From Streptomyces filamentosus (GTDB lineage: Bacteria > Actinomycetota > Actinomycetes > Streptomycetales > Streptomycetaceae), in assembly GCF_014654895.1 (NCBI RefSeq), contig NZ_BNBE01000001.1, positions 682,001 through 746,000 of the forward strand: DNA of 64,000 nt. The letters run 5' to 3'. Position numbers and translations under genes: made by a program. The notes beneath the pieces are model-generated. The model saw only the letters and a list, made by a program, of their open reading frames with translations, had not been told where the DNA came from and did not search any database. Shown here one piece after another: positions 59,597 through 64,000 of this stretch (position 1 is its first letter; each line of letters starts with the position of its first letter).

Positions 59597-61879
59597 ATGG
59601 ATGAACAGCCCGGCGGATCGGGGCTCGGCTTCAAGCCCCACCTCAGAGCGGAGGTCGTCCCCGGCGAAGGGGTGTACCTCGTGTCGGAACGCGGTGTGAC
59701 CGCACTGCGGGGCTCGGGCGTCACCGCGCTCGCGCCCCTGCTCGACGGGACCCGCAGCCTCGACCGGGTGGTGGCCGAGGCGAAGCGGGTGATCCCCGCC
59801 CACCAGGCGGAGAAGGTCGTCACCCAGCTGCTGACGGCCGGTCTGCTCGACGAGCGGGCCCCCGCGGCGGCCCCCACCGCCGACCTGGCCTTCTGGGAAC
59901 TGGCCGGGATCGACGGCGTGACCGCCACCCGGCGCGCCTGCGGCACCCCGGTCGAGGTCGTCGGCGTCGGCGAGACGAGCCGCGCGAGCGTCGCCGGGCT
60001 GACCGACGCGCTCCTGGAGGCCGGCATCCGGGTGCACGGCCGAGGCGGCGACGTCGGCACGCGCCCCGGCTTCACCCTCGCCGTCTGCGACGACTACACC
60101 GACCCGGCGCTCGGCGCGCTCGACGCCGCCCACCGGGAGTCCGGGGTGCCGTGGCTGCTCGTCCGCTTCACCGGCGAACAGCCGTGGATAGGGCCGGTGT
60201 TCCAGCCCGGCGAGGGGCCGTGCTGGACCTGCGTCACGGACGCGCTGCGCCGCAACCGCCCCGCCGAGACCTATCTGGACCGTGCGCTGGGCCGGCGCGC
60301 CTTCACCCCGCCGTCCTCGCTGGCCGCGGGCCGGGCCGCCGGGCTGCACCTGGCGGCGCTGGAGACCGTCAAGTGGCTCGCCGGACACCGCCATCCCGGC
60401 CAGAACGCCATCTGGCGCCTCGACACCCTCACCCTGACGGGCCGTCACCACCCGGTGCGCCGCCGCCCGCAGTGCCCGGCGTGCGGGGACCCGGGGGCCG
60501 TCGCCCGCCGGGTCACCGCCCCGCTGGTGCTGCGCAGCCGCGCCAAGGCGGCGGGGGACTGCGGGGACCGCTGGCTGTCGCCGGAGGAGATGCTCCGCCG
60601 GTACGAGCACCTGGTGGACCCGCTGACCGGGGTCGTCAAGGAGGTGCGGCGCGACCGGCGCGGCCCGGAGTTCCTCAACTGCTTCCACGCCGGGCACAAT
60701 CCGGTGCACGCGCCGGACGGCCTCTCCTCGGTGCGGGCGGGGCTCCGCAGCACCAGCTCCGGCAAGGGCACCACGGCGCTGGGCGCCCGGGTCAGCGCCC
60801 TGTGCGAGGCGGTCGAGCGGCACAGCGGCTTCTTCCAGGGCGACGAGCCGACGCTCCGCGCCTCCTACCGGGAGGTCGCCGACCGCGCCGTGCACCCGGA
60901 CGCGGTGCAGCTCTTCCACCCACGGCAGTTCGAGGACCGGGCGGCGTGGAACGCCTCCCACGCGCCGGCGCACCGGGTCTGCGCGCCCTTCGACGAGACC
61001 GTGCCGCTGGACTGGACCCCGGTGTGGTCGCTGACCGGCGAACGGCACCGGCTGCTGCCGACGTCGATGCTCTACTACAACGCCCCCCGCACGCCGGGAA
61101 GCGGGTTCTGCTCGGCGAACTCCAACGGCGCCGCGGCGGGCAGCTGCGTCGAGGACGCGATCGTCCAGGGCTTCCTGGAGCTGGTGGAGCGCGACGCGGT
61201 CGGCCTGTGGTGGTACAACCGCACCCGGCAGGCCGGGGTCGACCTGGAGGCGTTCGACGACCCGTGGATCCGGCAGGTCCGGCAGGGGCACGCCGGGGTG
61301 CACCGGGAGCTGTGGGCCCTGGACCTCACCAGCGACCTCGGCATCCCGGTCTTCGCGGCGGTCTCCCGGCGCACCGACAAGCCGGCCGAGGACATCAGCC
61401 TGGGGTTCGGCGCGCACTTCGACCCCCGGACCGCGCTGCGCCGGGCGCTGGCGGAGGTGAACCAGATGCTGCCGCCGGTGGCGGAGGTGCGGGCCGACGG
61501 CACCGGGTACTCCTGCGACGACCCCGTCGCGCTCGCCTGGTGGCAGGGCGCCACCGTGGCCGAGCAGTCCTACCTGCTGCCCTCCCCGGAGCTGCCGGTC
61601 ACCGTCCCCGGCTCCCACGCGCCCGTCCGCCGCGGGGACCTCCGGGAGGACGTGGCCGCGATCGGGGAGCTCGTCGCCGCGCACGGCATGGAGCTGCTGG
61701 TCCTCGACCAGACGCGGCCCGACGTGGCGCTGCCCGTGGTGAAGGTGATCGTGCCGGGGCTGCGGACGTTCTGGACGCGGTTCGGTCCCGGCCGGCTCTA
61801 CGACGTCCCGGTGCGGCTCGGCCGGCTGTCCGCCCCGACCCGCTACGAGGACCTCAATCCGGTCCCGCTGTTCCTCTGA
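59597..61879 (+). CDS. Fused azoline cyclodehydratase (E1/ThiF-like leader-binding domain + YcaO)
   Basis: A 760-aa protein. About residues 1-330 are the E1-like partner with an N-terminal leader-recognition region and zinc ligands CWTC (near 208) and CPAC (near 293). About 350-760 are YcaO: CEAVERHSG and ELVERDAVGLWW carry ATP/magnesium-binding Glu and Arg residues, and it ends in NPVPLFL, a PxP-type tail as in azoline-forming YcaO proteins. It uses ATP to cyclise Cys residues of the precursor core. I chose ATG 59597 rather than GTG 59594, one codon earlier. AAGGGGAG precedes it. Confidence 0.93.
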   Translation: MDEQPGGSGLGFKPHLRAEVVPGEGVYLVSERGVTALRGSGVTALAPLLDGTRSLDRVVAEAKRVIPAHQAEKVVTQLLTAGLLDERAPAAAPTADLAFWELAGIDGVTATRRACGTPVEVVGVGETSRASVAGLTDALLEAGIRVHGRGGDVGTRPGFTLAVCDDYTDPALGALDAAHRESGVPWLLVRFTGEQPWIGPVFQPGEGPCWTCVTDALRRNRPAETYLDRALGRRAFTPPSSLAAGRAAGLHLAALETVKWLAGHRHPGQNAIWRLDTLTLTGRHHPVRRRPQCPACGDPGAVARRVTAPLVLRSRAKAAGDCGDRWLSPEEMLRRYEHLVDPLTGVVKEVRRDRRGPEFLNCFHAGHNPVHAPDGLSSVRAGLRSTSSGKGTTALGARVSALCEAVERHSGFFQGDEPTLRASYREVADRAVHPDAVQLFHPRQFEDRAAWNASHAPAHRVCAPFDETVPLDWTPVWSLTGERHRLLPTSMLYYNAPRTPGSGFCSANSNGAAAGSCVEDAIVQGFLELVERDAVGLWWYNRTRQAGVDLEAFDDPWIRQVRQGHAGVHRELWALDLTSDLGIPVFAAVSRRTDKPAEDISLGFGAHFDPRTALRRALAEVNQMLPPVAEVRADGTGYSCDDPVALAWWQGATVAEQSYLLPSPELPVTVPGSHAPVRRGDLREDVAAIGELVAAHGMELLVLDQTRPDVALPVVKVIVPGLRTFWTRFGPGRLYDVPVRLGRLSAPTRYEDLNPVPLFL

Positions 61880-61902
61880 CCCTCCCAGAAAGGTCCCGCG
61901 CC

Positions 61903-63531
61903 GTGCCCACGACTCCGCCGCGCCCCGTCCCTCCGGACTCCGGGCTGATCGACCTGTGGTCACTGCGCCAGGACACCCTGCTGGAACTCCCCGACGAGAC
62001 CGTCGGGGCCCCGCGGGCGGGGGGCTTCCCCGAGGAGGAGGCGCTCCTGTCGACCCGCTGGGGCGAGACGCGGCTGCCGATCACGGCACCGGTGGTCCTG
62101 CTCGCCCTGGAGCGCCTGTCGTACGGTCCGGTGTCGCTGGACAACGTGGTGGCCGGCATCAGCGCGCCGGACGGCCCGGAGAGCCCGGAGCGCGACGCGC
62201 TGACGCCGCTGCTGCGGTCGATGGAGAACGTCCTCGTGCGCTCGCTGGCGGCGAAGGACGGCAAGCTGGTGCTGTCGGTGGTGCCGATCTCCCGGTATGC
62301 CCGCTTCCGGCCGTCCGTCACGCCCGCCGACGCGGTGCTGCGGCTCTCCCGCTTCGCCGCGCTGCGCACCCACGAGGACGGGCTGTGCGCGGAGTCGCCG
62401 CTCTCCGGGCTGCGCGTCGTCCTGCACCAGCCCCGCTCGGCCTGGCTGGTGAGCTGCTTCGCCCGCCCCTCCACCCCGCGGGAGGCGGCGGGCCGGCTGC
62501 GCATGCCGGTGGACGACGTGCGGCAGGCGATGTCCTACCTGGAGGCGTCGGGGATGGTCGTCCGGGGCGTGCCCGCGGAGGCGGACGGGCCCGGCCGTTA
62601 CTCCTTCGCCGAGGACGAGGACCCGGCGCTGGTCCCGTGGTCGCCGCACGACCTGATGATGCACGCCCGCAGCCGGCAGGGCCGTCACGACGGTCCGGTG
62701 GGCGCCACCGGCGGCCTCGCGGACGCGCCGGGGGCGGAGCCGGTGGTCGCCCGGGCGCATCCCGGCCCGGTCCGGGTGCCGCTGCCCGTCCCCGAGCTGG
62801 ACCGGGTCCTCGACCGCGACCCTCCCTTCACGGTCGCCCTCGAAGCGCGCCGCTCGGTGCGCGACTACGGCGAACACCCGCTGGACCTCTTCCAGTTGGG
62901 CGAGCTGCTGTACCGGTCGGCGCGGGTGCGGTCGATGGGGGAGCCGCGGGCCGAGGACGGCGGGCCGTCGCTCACCAGCCGGCCGTACCCGAGCGTGGGC
63001 GGGGCGTACGCCCTGGAGCTGTACCTCACGGTGAGCAAGTGCGCGGGGCTGCCCCGGGGCACGTACCACTACGACCCGTCCGAACACGCCCTGGTCCTCA
63101 TGGACATGGAGCCGGACAGCGTGGACGAGCTGCTCGCCGAGGCGCGCACGACGGCCGGGCTGACGGCCGAGCCGCACGTGCTGGTCACCATGACGGCGCG
63201 GTTCCGCCGGATGACCCTGAAGTACAGCGGGCTGGCGTACAGCGGGCTGCTGAAGGACGTGGGGGTGCTCCAGCAGACGCTGTACCTGGTGTGCACGGCG
63301 ATGGGGATCGGGCCGTGCGCCCTGGCGATCGGCGACAGCGACCTGTCCGCGCACGCGCTCGGCCTGGACTGGCGCACGGAGTCGGCCGTGGGCGAGTTCG
63401 TGCTGGGCACGCTGCCGGCCGAACCGGGCGCCGACGGGCCCCTGTCGGCAGCCGTGGAGGTGCGGGGGCACGACTGGCACGTCCGCTGTTCCGAGCAACT
63501 CCGGCGCGCCCTCGCCCATACCGCCGAGTGA
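61903..63531 (+). CDS. SagB-type FMN-dependent azoline dehydrogenase
   Basis: A 542-aa nitroreductase-fold dehydrogenase starting at GTG 61903 with AGAAAGG upstream. The SagB/ThcOx core lies in the C-terminal half: RRSVRDYGEHPL, PSVGGAYALELYL, MGIGPCALAIGDSD. The N-terminal 270 residues form a winged-helix-like extension with PSTPREAAGRLRMPVDDVRQAM. It oxidises azolines to azoles with FMN. The 23-bp gap from the YcaO gene shows an operon. Catalytic Lys/Tyr (KYSGLAYSGL) near residue 440 fits the family. Confidence 0.93.
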   Translation: MPTTPPRPVPPDSGLIDLWSLRQDTLLELPDETVGAPRAGGFPEEEALLSTRWGETRLPITAPVVLLALERLSYGPVSLDNVVAGISAPDGPESPERDALTPLLRSMENVLVRSLAAKDGKLVLSVVPISRYARFRPSVTPADAVLRLSRFAALRTHEDGLCAESPLSGLRVVLHQPRSAWLVSCFARPSTPREAAGRLRMPVDDVRQAMSYLEASGMVVRGVPAEADGPGRYSFAEDEDPALVPWSPHDLMMHARSRQGRHDGPVGATGGLADAPGAEPVVARAHPGPVRVPLPVPELDRVLDRDPPFTVALEARRSVRDYGEHPLDLFQLGELLYRSARVRSMGEPRAEDGGPSLTSRPYPSVGGAYALELYLTVSKCAGLPRGTYHYDPSEHALVLMDMEPDSVDELLAEARTTAGLTAEPHVLVTMTARFRRMTLKYSGLAYSGLLKDVGVLQQTLYLVCTAMGIGPCALAIGDSDLSAHALGLDWRTESAVGEFVLGTLPAEPGADGPLSAAVEVRGHDWHVRCSEQLRRALAHTAE

Positions 63532-63571
63532 CGGACGGCTGAAGACCGCCCGCTTCCGGCCACCTGGGGCC

Positions 63572-63597
63572 CGGTAGTACATATGCTGCGCCTACCG
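63572..63597. promoter_or_regulatory. Small inverted repeat before the last gene
   Basis: CGGTAG (63572-63577) and CTACCG (63592-63597) form a 6-bp perfect inverted repeat around CATATGC, 26 bp upstream of the ATG at 63623. Possible operator or promoter. Confidence 0.3.
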
Positions 63598-63622
63598 AGC
63601 AACTTCAGGTGAGGAGCCCCCC

Positions 63623-64000
63623 ATGCGTCGCACCACGACGTCCTCCCGTGACACTCCACTCGAAGAAGGGCTGGCTCCCCGCGCCGACATGGCACCCCGG
63701 GTCGCCGTCGCCATCACGACCGTGGTCATCTGCGGCTTCTTCGCGGTCGCCGTCACGTACGTGCTCCAGGCCGGGTACACCCCCCTGAGCCTGGCGTTCT
63801 GCTTCGTCCTGCTGCTGCTCCTCCTCGGGCTGCAACTGTGCCATTCCTTCCCGTCGTTCGTGCCGAACGCCGTGACCCGGCACCACCACTGGACGCTCGC
63901 CGCGCAGACCCTGCTGACCTACGCCCCGTTCACCGTCTACGGCGCCGCGTGGCTGGGCATGCCCGGCTTCCTCGCCGCCTCCTCGCTGCTCGTGCTGCGC
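63623..64000 (+). CDS. Membrane protein, 5' part only (possible sensor kinase)
   Basis: An open frame of 126 codons continuing beyond the window. GTGAGGAG precedes the ATG. After a 25-residue soluble start come about four hydrophobic segments (around residues 28-50, 53-72, 90-105 and 108-126) with short polar loops including RHHHW. This layout recalls the N-terminal sensor part of Streptomyces histidine kinases, but no kinase motif is within view. It follows the SagB gene by 92 bp and may be a regulator or transporter of the peptide locus. Confidence 0.7.
   Translation, partial: MRRTTTSSRDTPLEEGLAPRADMAPRVAVAITTVVICGFFAVAVTYVLQAGYTPLSLAFCFVLLLLLLGLQLCHSFPSFVPNAVTRHHHWTLAAQTLLTYAPFTVYGAAWLGMPGFLAASSLLVLR

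Noticed and set aside
1..64000. tRNA, rRNA, riboswitch, insertion sequence or attachment site
   Set aside because: I looked for cloverleaf-like repeats, transposase motifs and terminal inverted repeats and saw none.

Overview
This is a high-GC actinobacterial chromosome segment, almost certainly from a Streptomyces. The evidence is G/C-dominated third codon positions, GTG/TTG starts, many ATGA and GTGA stop/start overlaps, SARP regulators, ActIII/ActIV/ActVII-type polyketide enzymes and an MbtH protein. It is nearly all specialised metabolism. I see no tRNA, rRNA, insertion sequence or CRISPR array, and no gene-free stretch longer than 300 bp.

Layout. (1) 0.1-8.2 kb, plus strand: one coupled operon holding a lectin-like beta-sandwich protein, a BtrH-like acyltransferase, a DegT/AHBA-synthase-type aminotransferase, two transketolase halves, a free carrier protein, a P450, a thioesterase and a sulfotransferase. 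(2) 8.4-19.1 kb, minus strand: two NRPS modules, a Cys-type thioesterase and an acyl-ligase/ketoreductase/carrier protein, every junction overlapping by 4 nt. (3) 19.2-23.0 kb: paired acyl-CoA dehydrogenases, a second Cys-type thioesterase and an Sfp-type phosphopantetheinyl transferase. (4) 23.3-33.6 kb, minus strand: aminotransferase, amine oxidase, ornithine-cyclodeaminase homologue, MbtH, exporter, terminating NRPS and stand-alone adenylation domain. (5) 33.8-43.1 kb: a P450, then an aromatic type II PKS (KSalpha, KSbeta, ACP, C9-type KR, two-domain aromatase/cyclase, SnoaL-like protein, ActIV-like cyclase, ActVA-6-like monooxygenase). (6) 43.4-55.3 kb: a SARP and a kinase, flavin reductase, two luciferase-like monooxygenases, CysC-CysD-CysN, an enoyl-reductase-like MDR, two SDRs and a second exporter. 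(7) 55.4-57.4 kb: a small HTH protein and an ATP-dependent DNA ligase, probably background genome. (8) 57.6-64 kb: a separate ribosomal-peptide locus (TetR, SARP, 49-aa Cys-rich precursor, fused E1-like/YcaO cyclodehydratase, SagB-type dehydrogenase, start of a membrane protein cut by the window end).

How the parts may work together (inference). Regions 1-6 look like one hybrid cluster: a peptide assembled by a short NRPS line and a reduced, aromatised polyketide, tailored by P450s and FMN monooxygenases, with CysC/D/N making PAPS for the sulfotransferase. A four-repeat SARP-type operator sits in front of the aminotransferase-to-NRPS operon, and similar 11-bp-phased elements lie before the SARP gene and between the divergent PKS operons, consistent with shared control. 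Two independent adjacent clusters (NRPS and type II PKS) remain possible. I cannot name the product.
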